64,000 bases of DNA, from NCBI RefSeq assembly GCF_001586165.1, contig NZ_CP014608.1:3596001-3660000 (forward strand). Direction: 5' to 3'. This document shows, one piece after another, positions 51,731-59,966 of the stretch (its first letter is position 1; each line of letters begins with the position of its first letter). The position numbers and the translations under genes are program-made. The notes under the pieces are model-generated. The model worked only from the letters and a program-made list of their open reading frames with translations. It was not told where the DNA came from and did no database searches. This DNA is from Obesumbacterium proteus (GTDB taxonomy: Bacteria > Pseudomonadota > Gammaproteobacteria > Enterobacterales > Enterobacteriaceae).

Positions 51731-52273
51731 TCAAGAAACCGTTTTGAACGCGCGGATTTTTTGTAGGTGCTGCGACAAGCTTTTAAATTTATGCGTTTGC
51801 TGCTCATCCCAGATAATTTCATAGAACGGCTGCAAATATTCAGCGCTACGCTGGCTGTCTAGCACTTCATCGGTGCGAGAAAGCACGGCTAAACAGCGTT
51901 CGCGATTCTTCTCGCGGAAGTTTTCCACGCACTTGGTCGCAATATCCAAATACTCTTCCGGACGGTCAATCTTACCCGCCATGTTTTCCTGCGGGAACAA
52001 ATTAGGATTGAACATTACCTGTCGAATACCGCACAGATAGCCAATACGCTCAGCCCAAAAACCGCCAAGGCCAACGCCGCAAATCAGCGCATGGCTATCG
52101 CCTGCCTGCTGAACCACTTTATCGACTTCTTTCAGCAGATGCTGCATATCGTGACGCGGATGACGGGTGCTGTAGCTAATTAAACGCACGTCGGGATCGA
52201 TGAATTGCAGCTGCATCACTTTTTCGTGATTGCCCGGACTGGTGGAATCAAAACCGTGAAGATAAATAATCAT
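51731..52273 (-). CDS. ycfP: YcfP, esterase-like alpha/beta hydrolase
   Basis: The 180-residue protein has the same length as E. coli YcfP. The alpha/beta-hydrolase fold begins MIIYLHGFDSTSPGNHEKVM with the nucleophile-like elbow GVGLGG (Gly-x-Gly-x-Gly, where Ser is replaced by Gly), so it may be inactive or act otherwise. The biological role is unknown. Start 52273 chosen to match the family; the longer frame adds nine non-conserved residues. Last gene of the hinT-ycfL-lpoB-thiK-nagZ-ycfP cluster. Confidence 0.9.
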   Translation of the reverse strand: MIIYLHGFDSTSPGNHEKVMQLQFIDPDVRLISYSTRHPRHDMQHLLKEVDKVVQQAGDSHALICGVGLGGFWAERIGYLCGIRQVMFNPNLFPQENMAGKIDRPEEYLDIATKCVENFREKNRERCLAVLSRTDEVLDSQRSAEYLQPFYEIIWDEQQTHKFKSLSQHLQKIRAFKTVS

Positions 52274-52341
52274 GTTCTCACTGCTCCCAAAAAGCGGCAA
52301 ACCCTCAGCCGCTTTGCGTTATTGTCATTTGAGCGTCGAGC

Positions 52342-53361
52342 TTATGCTTTGCTCTCTTCCCAACGCAGATGAAGTTGCTCCAGCTCTTGATGCGCCGCTT
52401 TCCAGCGCGGTGAAGCCATTAACTCTTCACGTGTAAATTTACCATTATGATACAGGGCGCTAACGCGTTCTGCGGTGATCGGTGCCAAATTATCTAACAC
52501 GCTCACCGCGCCTGCGCGATGATTACACACCAGAATCATATCGCAGCCCGCATCTAGCGAGGCCTGTCCACGTTCGGCGTAGCTACCCATTACCGCAGCG
52601 CCTTCCATTGACAGGTCATCAGAGAAGATCACGCCGTTAAAGCCCAGCTGCTGGCGTAATACCTGCTTCAACCAATATGGTGAACCACTGGCCGGCAGGC
52701 TATCCGCCGCAGGATAAATCACATGAGCAGGCATAATCGCGTCGAGCTTGGCGCGCGAATTCAGCTGGTTAAAAATAACCATATCATGATTAATGATTTC
52801 TTCCAGCGGACGCGGATCAATTGGCGTTTCTTTATGTGAGTCAGCGGTGACTGCGCCGTGACCAGGGAAATGCTTGCCCGTGGTTTTCATGCCCGCTTCA
52901 TGCATGCCATCGATGAAGCTTTCCGCCATACGAATCGCAATTTGCGGATCTTCATGGAAAGAGCGTTCTCCAATGGCTGCGCTGCCGTGGCCAAGATCCA
53001 AAACAGGTGCAAAACTGATATCGATATCCATCGCCATCATTTCGTTGGCCATCAACCAGCCCGCTTCCTGCGCTAATCGACGCCCTTCTGCATCGCTATT
53101 TATTGCGGCAAAAGACTGCGCCGCAGGCAGGCGCGTAAAGCCTTCGCGAAAGCGCTGCACTCGGCCGCCTTCCTGATCCACCGCAATCACCAGACGATTG
53201 CGTGACGCCGCACGGATCTGGCGCACCAGTTCGCGAAGCTGCTCGGCATCATGGAAGTTTCGGGTAAATAAAATCAGACCGCCTACCAGCGGATGCTGCA
53301 AAATCTCACGCTCTTCGGCATCCAGTTCATAGGCTGCCACATCCAACATTACAGGACCCAC
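52342..53361 (-). CDS. nagZ: beta-N-acetylglucosaminidase NagZ
   Basis: The 339-residue cytosolic family-3 glycosidase removes GlcNAc from GlcNAc-anhydroMurNAc peptides in murein recycling, and thereby affects AmpC induction in species with AmpR. The flexible loop with the acid/base pair is KHFPGHGAVTADSHKETP, and the nucleophile Asp is in FSDDLSMEG. The translation start is GTG 53361 (MGPVMLDV), with AGGAG 8 bases ahead, matching E. coli. An ERIC remnant lies immediately upstream of the ribosome site. Confidence 0.97.
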   Translation of the reverse strand: MGPVMLDVAAYELDAEEREILQHPLVGGLILFTRNFHDAEQLRELVRQIRAASRNRLVIAVDQEGGRVQRFREGFTRLPAAQSFAAINSDAEGRRLAQEAGWLMANEMMAMDIDISFAPVLDLGHGSAAIGERSFHEDPQIAIRMAESFIDGMHEAGMKTTGKHFPGHGAVTADSHKETPIDPRPLEEIINHDMVIFNQLNSRAKLDAIMPAHVIYPAADSLPASGSPYWLKQVLRQQLGFNGVIFSDDLSMEGAAVMGSYAERGQASLDAGCDMILVCNHRAGAVSVLDNLAPITAERVSALYHNGKFTREELMASPRWKAAHQELEQLHLRWEESKA

Positions 53362-53374
53362 AGGGATTCTCCTT

Positions 53375-53432
53375 TATACCCGTCATACTTGAAGCTGCAT
53401 CCGTGTTGGCTACGCCAATTATTCAGGGTGTA
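53375..53432. repeat. internally deleted ERIC element upstream of nagZ
   Basis: The element reads TATACCCGTCATACTTGAAG...GCTGCAT...GTTGGCTACG then CCAATTATTCAGGGTGTA, i.e. both ERIC ends in reverse orientation with the centre lost (about 58 bases left of 127). Its end overlaps the beginning of the nagZ ribosome-site region. Confidence 0.7.
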
Positions 53433-53506
53433 TGTATTAGCTATATTATTGCGTGATGACGTGAGTTCACGCCGTCAGTGTTTTTATCGCGCCTACCGCA
53501 TCTGTG

Positions 53507-54373
53507 CTACTTTCCCATTTTTAGCTGTGAAAGCAACAGATTGGCGGCCTCACGAAATGAATTCTGTTTTGATTGTTGCCAACGCACTTCATACCATAAC
53601 CACGCCATATAATCGACGCGCGGCAGCCATTGCTCAACATGCTGTTGCAATTTTTCCGCATCGCAATAGCCTCCGGCCTGTACGTATCGCTGAGTAAAAT
53701 CGTGGCGCTGTGCGTACTCCCAGCCGAAACTGCGGTACATAGCGGCCAGATCCAACGCAATATCGCCCACCGCGGCATACTCCCAATCAATCAACCGCAG
53801 ACCATGATGCGTCAACACGATGTTGCCCGGATGAATATCCATGTGCAGCAAGGCGACTTTCAACGGCTGAGGGACATGGCGAGATTGCCAGTATTGATGA
53901 ATTTTTAATCCTTGCGGCGTCATTCGCTGGGGGGAGCTTAGCTGGCGGTAGGATTGGCAATGACGGTGAAAATCTCGCGCCTGTCCGCAGGGCTTTATGT
54001 TATGCAGCGTAACGATTTTTTCGGCTAAATCTTGTAGGTGTGGCTGATAGGTTGTTTCGTTAAGCACCTCGCCCGACAGCCATTCAGTGACTAACCAGCC
54101 GTCGTGCAGCCCAAAGCTTTGCGGCGCGAGGTCATGGGCCGCCGCTAGCTGTAATGCCTGAGCCTCACGTTTGCGCTCAATGCCTAACTGCGTTTTTTCA
54201 CTCGTTTGGGGACGAACCAAATAAGTGACACCGTCACTCAATTGCGCTTTCCAATTGATACCGGTTAAGCCTTCAACCGGTGAAAGTTGCCATTCCTGCG
54301 GCGCGACAGATGAAAAACAGCGGGCCAGAACGGCCCGCACAGAAATCAACGAAGGGTGAAAAGCATTCGACAT
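53507..54373 (-). CDS. thiK: thiamine kinase
   Basis: The 288-residue protein has an aminoglycoside phosphotransferase/choline kinase fold. Catalytic loop HMDIHPGNIVL and the metal-binding LIDWEYAAVGD are clear. It phosphorylates thiamine to thiamine phosphate for salvage. Slightly longer than E. coli ThiK (274). The start is four bases from the lpoB stop, so translation is likely coupled. The identification rests on position between lpoB and nagZ plus the kinase motifs. Confidence 0.88.
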   Translation of the reverse strand: MSNAFHPSLISVRAVLARCFSSVAPQEWQLSPVEGLTGINWKAQLSDGVTYLVRPQTSEKTQLGIERKREAQALQLAAAHDLAPQSFGLHDGWLVTEWLSGEVLNETTYQPHLQDLAEKIVTLHNIKPCGQARDFHRHCQSYRQLSSPQRMTPQGLKIHQYWQSRHVPQPLKVALLHMDIHPGNIVLTHHGLRLIDWEYAAVGDIALDLAAMYRSFGWEYAQRHDFTQRYVQAGGYCDAEKLQQHVEQWLPRVDYMAWLWYEVRWQQSKQNSFREAANLLLSQLKMGK

Positions 54374-54377
54374 AGAA

Positions 54378-54980
54378 TCAGCGTGTCACGGCCCCATTGC
54401 CAGACCAGATAATCTCACCGGTCTGCACTAACATCAGCTGCATCGCGACTTTAGGTGACTGTACATCGCCTTCGACCGTGCTATACAGCACGTATTGAGC
54501 GTTAACAATGCGCGCCAAACCAATCGCTTTACGGCGGGAACCTAAGCTATCTTCGGCAGATAACCCCAGTGACTGTTTGGCACTGGTGACCTGATTGGCG
54601 GGAACCAGCGTAAATTTATTCCCCTGCTGCAATGCCTTTTTCAATTCGGTCGTCGCGTTTGCTACCTGCAAGCTACCGTTAGTTTGGTTTTGCACGTTAT
54701 CCACCAGCAAAACGCTACCCGCGGTGACGTCCGGCGAGCGCAGCATCTGATTAATCAGTGGCGTTAGACTGGCGTTCCAGTTGAAGCTTTGCACCTTTGG
54801 CGGCGTTGGCACCGTAGTCACCGGTGGCTGTTCAGGCGGCGTGGTGGGTACCGTCACCGGCGGCTGAGTTTGCGTTGGCTTTTCTGGCTCGGTCGTGGTT
54901 TCACTGCCTTGATGAGTGATCGTTTGACAGCCCGCCAGCACCATTGCCGCGAATGTCACACCTAAAAGCTTCTTCATCAT
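54378..54980 (-). CDS. lpoB: LpoB, activator of PBP1b
   Basis: The 200-residue outer-membrane lipoprotein has lipobox LAGC, then a Pro/Thr/Gln/Val-rich disordered linker (residues about 25-65) needed to cross the periplasm, and a globular domain (SFNWNASLTPLINQML, VTAGSVLLVDNVQNQTNGSL, LMLVQTGEIIWSGNGAVT). It stimulates the polymerase and transpeptidase of PBP1b. The linker is not homologous in detail to that of E. coli, which is normal. Two adjacent ATGs (54980 and 54977) are possible; a GGGAGAGGG ribosome site favours the second. Confidence 0.93.
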   Translation of the reverse strand: MMKKLLGVTFAAMVLAGCQTITHQGSETTTEPEKPTQTQPPVTVPTTPPEQPPVTTVPTPPKVQSFNWNASLTPLINQMLRSPDVTAGSVLLVDNVQNQTNGSLQVANATTELKKALQQGNKFTLVPANQVTSAKQSLGLSAEDSLGSRRKAIGLARIVNAQYVLYSTVEGDVQSPKVAMQLMLVQTGEIIWSGNGAVTR

Positions 54981-55007
54981 CCCTCTCCCATGAGGTTGTG
55001 GCTTAAT

Positions 55008-55397
55008 TTATAGATAGAGGTAGAGGCGTACCTGTTTTGCTCGGGTATTGGCGCTTGTTGATTCCAAACGCACTTCTTGACCTGGGTTTAACTTAATCGT
55101 CCGCGGTGGTTCATGTGGGAAGATATCGAGGCCTTTGGCGTCATACCAATAGAAACGGTAGTTCAGCGTGACGGGCTGTTGTTCTTCACCATAGTTCACG
55201 ACTGCGCGAGCTACAGGATAGATATCCCCTGAAGATACGGTTGGATTATCCGCTGTAACGCCTGCCGTGAGCACCGAAGGATCCATCACCACCCGCTGCC
55301 CATCGCTGACGGCGATATGGCTCGGCGTGCTACACCCTGCAAGTAATGCCAGCGGCAAGATCACCGTCAATGTACATCTGGATAATGAGAATCGCAT
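55008..55397 (-). CDS. ycfL: YcfL lipoprotein
   Basis: The 129-residue DUF1425-type lipoprotein has lipobox LLAGC and a beta-sandwich-like mature domain (VNYGEEQQPVTLNYRFYWYD, LNPGQEVRLES). The start at 55397 has GGAG 9 bases ahead. It sits between hinT and lpoB as in E. coli, and the family is thought to be structurally related to periplasmic helper lipoproteins; function unknown. Confidence 0.9.
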   Translation of the reverse strand: MRFSLSRCTLTVILPLALLAGCSTPSHIAVSDGQRVVMDPSVLTAGVTADNPTVSSGDIYPVARAVVNYGEEQQPVTLNYRFYWYDAKGLDIFPHEPPRTIKLNPGQEVRLESTSANTRAKQVRLYLYL

Positions 55398-55451
55398 AGC
55401 GGTGAACTCCAACTGAATATTTTCTGCCGAGCAAAACGAGGCAAAATGAGA

Positions 55452-55802
55452 TTAACGAGCGAGCAACGGACCGAGTGAACGACCGCCCAGCAGGTGCATG
55501 TGGATATGATAAACCTCCTGCCCCGCATGACGGTTGCAGTTGATAATCAGGCGATAGCCGTCTTCGGCAATGCCTTCCTGCTGCGCAATTTTTGCCGCCA
55601 CCGTAACCATTCGGCCCAGCGCCGCTTCATCTTCTGGCTTAACGTCATTCACCGTTGGGATCAGCTGGTTAGGGATAATAAGAATATGGCTAGGTGCCTG
55701 TGGAGAAATATCACGGAATGCAGTCACTAAGTCGTCCTGATAAACGATATCAGACGGGATCTCACGACGAATAATTTTGCTGAAAATAGTTTCTTCTGCC
55801 AT
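55452..55802 (-). CDS. hinT: HinT, purine nucleoside phosphoramidase
   Basis: The 116-residue dimeric histidine-triad protein hydrolyses AMP-lysine-type phosphoramidates. The triad motif HIHMHLLGGR is at the C-terminal side, and the N terminus MAEETIFSKIIRREIPSDIV is typical. AAGGA precedes the ATG. First gene of the leftward cluster; E. coli HinT has 119 residues, and the short C-terminal tail here (LGPLLAR) is a little shorter. Confidence 0.96.
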   Translation of the reverse strand: MAEETIFSKIIRREIPSDIVYQDDLVTAFRDISPQAPSHILIIPNQLIPTVNDVKPEDEAALGRMVTVAAKIAQQEGIAEDGYRLIINCNRHAGQEVYHIHMHLLGGRSLGPLLAR

Positions 55803-55957
55803 GACGAATATCCTTTAGCAATCAATTGAGATAAAAATCTTGTGCTTGCAGTATGAGTAGAGCGAGCTCGGCTTTCAAGCCTGAGAGGGAGACAAATCAT
55901 CAAGTGAGGGAAAATCAGCCGAAATAGCGCGGTCTGTCTCGCGATAAGTACTATTAG

Positions 55958-55979
55958 AGGGGCACCTCCGTGTGCCCCT
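55958..55979 (-). terminator. hairpin ending the opp operon
   Basis: AGGGGCAC and GTGCCCCT form a strong 8-bp stem 12 bases after the oppF stop. The following bases are CTAATAG, so the U run is poor and termination may be incomplete. Confidence 0.6.
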
Positions 55980-55991
55980 GACGCTATCTCT

Positions 55992-56990
55992 CTAAAGCGG
56001 ATCGACCTTCAAACACGAAACCGCATGGCGGAAACTTCCCTCCATTAACGGGCGCGTTAATGCACATTCTGGCCCAGCAATCGGACAGCGAGTGCGGAAT
56101 ACACAGCCAGAAGGTGGGTTAATCGGTGAAGGCAGTTCCCCTTCCAATAGCTGAATTTTTTTGTTGCGCTCTAAATCGGGATCGGGAACCGGCACTGCAG
56201 ACATCAGCGCTTTGGTGTAAGGATGCTGAGGATTGTGGTACACCTCATCATAGGTGCCGAGCTCGACGGCGTGACCGAGGTACATCACCAGAACGCGGTC
56301 GGAAATATGTTTTACCACGGCAAGATCGTGCGCGATAAAGATCAGTGACAGCCCCATTTCTCGCTGAAGCTGTTGCAGTAGGTTAACCACCTGCGCCTGA
56401 ATCGACACATCGAGCGCGGAAACCGGCTCATCACAAATAATCAGCTTGGGTTCCAAAATCAGTGCGCGGGCAATCCCGATACGCTGGCACTGACCGCCGG
56501 AGAATTCATGAGGATAGCGGTTAATCAGGTTCGGCAATAAACCCACTTTCATCATCATGTTTCTGACGCGATCTTTCACCTCGCTGCGCGCCATCTTGGG
56601 ATGATATGTCCGCAGCGGCTCCGCAATGATTTCACCGATGGTCATGCGCGGGTTCAGCGACGCCAGCGGATCTTGGAAAATCATCTGGATATCGTGGCGA
56701 ACGTCGTGCCAATGTTTGTCGTCCATCCCCAGCAGGCTCTTACCGAGCCACGCCACACGGCCATCGGTCGCTTTCACTAAACCGATTAATGCACGCGCCA
56801 GCGTTGATTTACCGCAGCCCGATTCACCCACCACGCCGAGGGTTTCGCCTTCATACAGGCGCAGCGTCACACCATCGACCGCTTTCAAGGTTTTGGCTGG
56901 CTGCCAGAACCACGCCTTGTTGTCTTTTATCTCGAAGTGAACCTTCAGATCGGCAACTTCGAGCAATACTTTTTTGTCTTCGTTGCTCAT
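55992..56990 (-). CDS. oppF: OppF, oligopeptide ABC transporter ATPase
   Basis: The 332-residue ATPase has Walker A GESGCGKST, signature FSGGQCQR, Walker B LIICDEPVSALD, and C-terminal Cys residues in FRTRCPIAGPEC. It pairs with OppD to energise peptide uptake and also serves MppA. Its start overlaps the oppD stop by 4 bases. Length near E. coli OppF (334). Confidence 0.97.
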   Translation of the reverse strand: MSNEDKKVLLEVADLKVHFEIKDNKAWFWQPAKTLKAVDGVTLRLYEGETLGVVGESGCGKSTLARALIGLVKATDGRVAWLGKSLLGMDDKHWHDVRHDIQMIFQDPLASLNPRMTIGEIIAEPLRTYHPKMARSEVKDRVRNMMMKVGLLPNLINRYPHEFSGGQCQRIGIARALILEPKLIICDEPVSALDVSIQAQVVNLLQQLQREMGLSLIFIAHDLAVVKHISDRVLVMYLGHAVELGTYDEVYHNPQHPYTKALMSAVPVPDPDLERNKKIQLLEGELPSPINPPSGCVFRTRCPIAGPECALTRPLMEGSFRHAVSCLKVDPL

Positions 56991-57976
56991 GCCAATTCCT
57001 CCACGGTTCTAAAACAGGCGCGTAAGCGCCCTTCACCAAACGATTCCAGCGGCGGCATTTGCATACACTGCTCAGTAGAGTGAGGACAACGCGGCTGGAA
57101 TGGGCAGCCTTTCGGCAAGCGCAACAGATTAGGTGGATTACCAGGGATGGTTAGCAGAGATTCATTTTCGCCGTCTAAACGCGGAACTGCGTTTAGCAAG
57201 CCAATCGAATAGGGATGGCTAGGTGAATAGAATACGTCACGTGCTTGACCGTATTCCATGGTTCGCCCGGCGTACATCACCAGCACTTTGTCACAGATGC
57301 CCGCAACCACGCCCAGATCGTGAGTGATCATGATAATTGCGGTATTGAACTCGCTTTTCAGCTCATTAAGCAGCGTCATTATTTGTGCCTGAACCGTAAC
57401 GTCCAGCGCGGTCGTAGGTTCATCGGCGATCAAAAGTTTAGGCCGACATAGCAGCGCCATGGCTATCATCACGCGTTGGCGCATACCGCCGGAGAATTCA
57501 TGTGGGAACATGCGCATGCGTTTACGCGCTTCGGGCATTTTTACTGCATCAAGCATACGCACAGACTCTTCAAATGCCTGCGCTTTGCTCATGCCTTTAT
57601 GCAGCATCAGCACTTCCATCAGCTGTTCACCGACACGCATATAAGGATTCAGCGACGTCATCGGATCTTGGAAGATCATCGCAATCTCTTCAGCGCGCAG
57701 TTTATTCAGCTGCTTCTCCGGTAGATTGAGAATTTCACGCCCGTTGAACAGCGCGGAGCCGCCGATACGGCCGTTTTGTGCCAACAATCCCATCAGCGCA
57801 AACGCCGTTTGTGATTTACCAGACCCCGACTCACCAACGATACCGAGCGTTTCACCCGCTCGCAGCGAGAAGTTTAAATCGTTGACCGCCGTGACATCAC
57901 CGTCGTTGGTGGTAAAGGTGACGCGGAGATCTTTTACCGCCAGCAGTCGCTCTGCGCTTTTATCTGTTGTCATCAT
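56987..57976 (-). CDS. oppD: OppD, oligopeptide ABC transporter ATPase
   Basis: The 329-residue ATPase has Walker A GESGSGKSQ, signature FSGGMRQR, Walker B LLIADEPTTALD, and a C-terminal Fe-S-type Cys cluster (KGCPFQPRCPHSTEQC). The start at 57976 has AAGGAG six bases ahead and follows the oppC stop; the longer open frame runs back through oppC and is not used. The N terminus is a few residues shorter than in E. coli OppD (337). Confidence 0.96.
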   Translation of the reverse strand: MMTTDKSAERLLAVKDLRVTFTTNDGDVTAVNDLNFSLRAGETLGIVGESGSGKSQTAFALMGLLAQNGRIGGSALFNGREILNLPEKQLNKLRAEEIAMIFQDPMTSLNPYMRVGEQLMEVLMLHKGMSKAQAFEESVRMLDAVKMPEARKRMRMFPHEFSGGMRQRVMIAMALLCRPKLLIADEPTTALDVTVQAQIMTLLNELKSEFNTAIIMITHDLGVVAGICDKVLVMYAGRTMEYGQARDVFYSPSHPYSIGLLNAVPRLDGENESLLTIPGNPPNLLRLPKGCPFQPRCPHSTEQCMQMPPLESFGEGRLRACFRTVEELA

Positions 57977-57986
57977 CGTAAACTCC

Positions 57987-58894
57987 TTAACGATCTTTCG
58001 GGTCGAGGGCATCACGCAGGCCATCGCCGATAAAGTTGAAACAGAATAGCGTCACAACCAGAAACGCAGCGGGATACATCAGCAGCCACGGAGAGACTTC
58101 CATCGAGTTGGCGCCATCGCTTAACAACGCGCCCCAACTGCTTAACGGTTCTTGAGTCCCTAGCCCTAAGAAGCTGAGGAAGGATTCAAACAAAATCATG
58201 CTCGGCACCAATAAAGACGCATATACCACCACCACGCCCAGCACGTTGGGAACAATGTGTCGAGTGACAATTTTGCGTGTGGATACACCGCCCACCAGCG
58301 CCGCTTCGATAAACTCTTTGCGCTTCAGGCTCAGCGTTTGTCCACGCACGATACGCGCCATGTCCAACCACGACACCATGCCGATCGCCACAAAGATCAG
58401 CAGGATATTTTGCCCAAAGAAGGTCACCAGCAAAATCACGAAGAACATGAACGGGAAGGAGTTGAGGATCTCAAGCAGGCGCATCATCACTGAGTCGGTT
58501 TTGCCACCCACGTAACCGGCCATCGCGCCATACAAGGTGCCAACGACCACCGCAACCAGCGCGGCCGCAATCCCTACCATCAACGAAATACGGCCACCAA
58601 TCGCCACGCGCACCAGCAAATCACGCCCGGAGGAGTCAGTGCCAAAGTAGTGGCCTGACTCCATATCTGGCGCCGATGACATCATTCCCCAATCGGTATC
58701 GTCATAGGCAAATTGCGACAGCATCGGGGCAAAAATCACAAATAGCGCGATCAGGCTTAGTACAAACAGGCTCGCCAACGCGGCGCGGTTATGAACGAAA
58801 CGGCGGCGCGCATCCTGCCACAGGCTGCGCCCTTCCACTTCCAGTTGCTCACCGAAGTTTTCGACCACCTGCGCATTTTTTTATTCAGTAACAT
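57987..58894 (-). CDS. oppC: OppC permease, with apparent frameshift near the start
   Basis: The body of the permease is intact from GTG 58868 (293 residues, VENFGEQLEVEG onward), with six helices, EAA loop region EFIEAALVGGVST and the end LRDALDPKDR as in E. coli. The expected start is ATG 58894, with ribosome site GGGAGAT five bases ahead and codons ATG TTA CTG AAT AAA AAA (MLLNKK, E. coli MLSKK). After a run of seven A at 58876-58882, that frame does not join the body and ends at codon 46. One extra A would restore MLLNKKNAQVVENF. So there is either a sequencing error, slippage on A7, or use of the internal GTG. Confidence 0.85.
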
Positions 58895-58909
58895 CTGCGA
58901 TCTCCCGAA

Positions 58910-59830
58910 TCAGTAACGGATTTTCGGATCGATGACGGCATAAAGCACATCGACAATCGCGTTAAACAGGATGGTCAGCGCGCCAACCAGAATGGTTAGG
59001 CTCAACACCAAGGAGTAGTCACGGTTCAGCGCACCGTTAACAAACAGCTGGCCGATACCCGGCAATCCATAAATAGTTTCGATAACCATCGAACCCGTAA
59101 TAATACCGACGAAGGCTGGGCCTAAATAAGAGAGCACCGGCAACAGCGCGGGCTTCAATGCATGGCGCAAAATAATGCGACGCATCGGTAAGCCTTTCGC
59201 CCGCGCGGTACGAATAAAGTTGGAATGCAGAACTTCAATCATGGAGCCGCGGGTAATACGCGCGATGCTGGCAATATAAGCCAATGAAAGTGCCACCATC
59301 GGCAAAATCATAAACTTGAGCGCTCCACCGCTCCACCCGCCGCCTGGTAGCCATTTCAGCTGAATGGCAAAAATTAGCACCAATAACGGCGCAACCACGA
59401 AACTGGGTATGACAATACCGGTCATGGCCACCCCCATAACCGCATAATCCCATTTGCTATTTTGTTTTAACGCCGCCAGCACGCCCGCCGTCACACCAAA
59501 AACCACCGCCAATAAAAATGCGGCAAAACCTAATTTGGCAGAAACAGGAAACGACGCACTCACTAAATCATTAACGGAATAATCTTTATATTTAAACGAA
59601 GGGCCAAAATCACCGTGGCCTAATTGCACTAAATAATGTCCGTATTGTTTCCAAATAGGATCGTTGAGGTGATATTTCGCTTCAATATTAGCCAGAACTT
59701 CTGGCGGCAAAGCGCGTTCACCGGTAAATGGGCTACCCGGCGCTAAGCGCATCATGAAGAATGAAATGGTGATCAGGATAAAAAGCGTCGGTATCGCTTC
59801 AAGCAAGCGCCGAAAGATAAATTTTAACAT
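58910..59830 (-). CDS. oppB: OppB, permease subunit
   Basis: The 306-residue inner-membrane permease (same length as E. coli) has six helices, an N-terminal amphipathic start MLKFIFRRLLEAIPTLFIL and the EAA loop FIRTARAKGLPMRRIILRH. It forms the translocation path with OppC. The stop lies 15 bases before the oppC ATG with its ribosome site between. Confidence 0.97.
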   Translation of the reverse strand: MLKFIFRRLLEAIPTLFILITISFFMMRLAPGSPFTGERALPPEVLANIEAKYHLNDPIWKQYGHYLVQLGHGDFGPSFKYKDYSVNDLVSASFPVSAKLGFAAFLLAVVFGVTAGVLAALKQNSKWDYAVMGVAMTGIVIPSFVVAPLLVLIFAIQLKWLPGGGWSGGALKFMILPMVALSLAYIASIARITRGSMIEVLHSNFIRTARAKGLPMRRIILRHALKPALLPVLSYLGPAFVGIITGSMVIETIYGLPGIGQLFVNGALNRDYSLVLSLTILVGALTILFNAIVDVLYAVIDPKIRY

Positions 59831-59877
59831 TGCCCTAGCCCTGCACTTCAGCCTTATGGCTGATTATATTTTTGAAA

Positions 59878-59900
59878 AGCGGTGAGGTTATCCCACCGCT
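59878..59900 (-). terminator. hairpin in the oppA-oppB gap
   Basis: On the minus strand AGCGGTG and CACCGCT form a 7-bp stem followed by TTTTC. It lies 66 bases after the oppA stop. It probably attenuates transcription or protects the oppA mRNA 3' end, giving excess binding protein. Confidence 0.55.
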
Positions 59901-59966
59901 GCTACTTCTATATCAATTATCAACACCGCAGCCTTATTTGCTACGGCGTTGATAAGTTTAGATATA

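Noticed and set aside
57987..58868. oppC called as a simple pseudogene
   Set aside because: Only the first few codons are out of frame; the body is fully conserved and an internal GTG or slippage could supply the protein.
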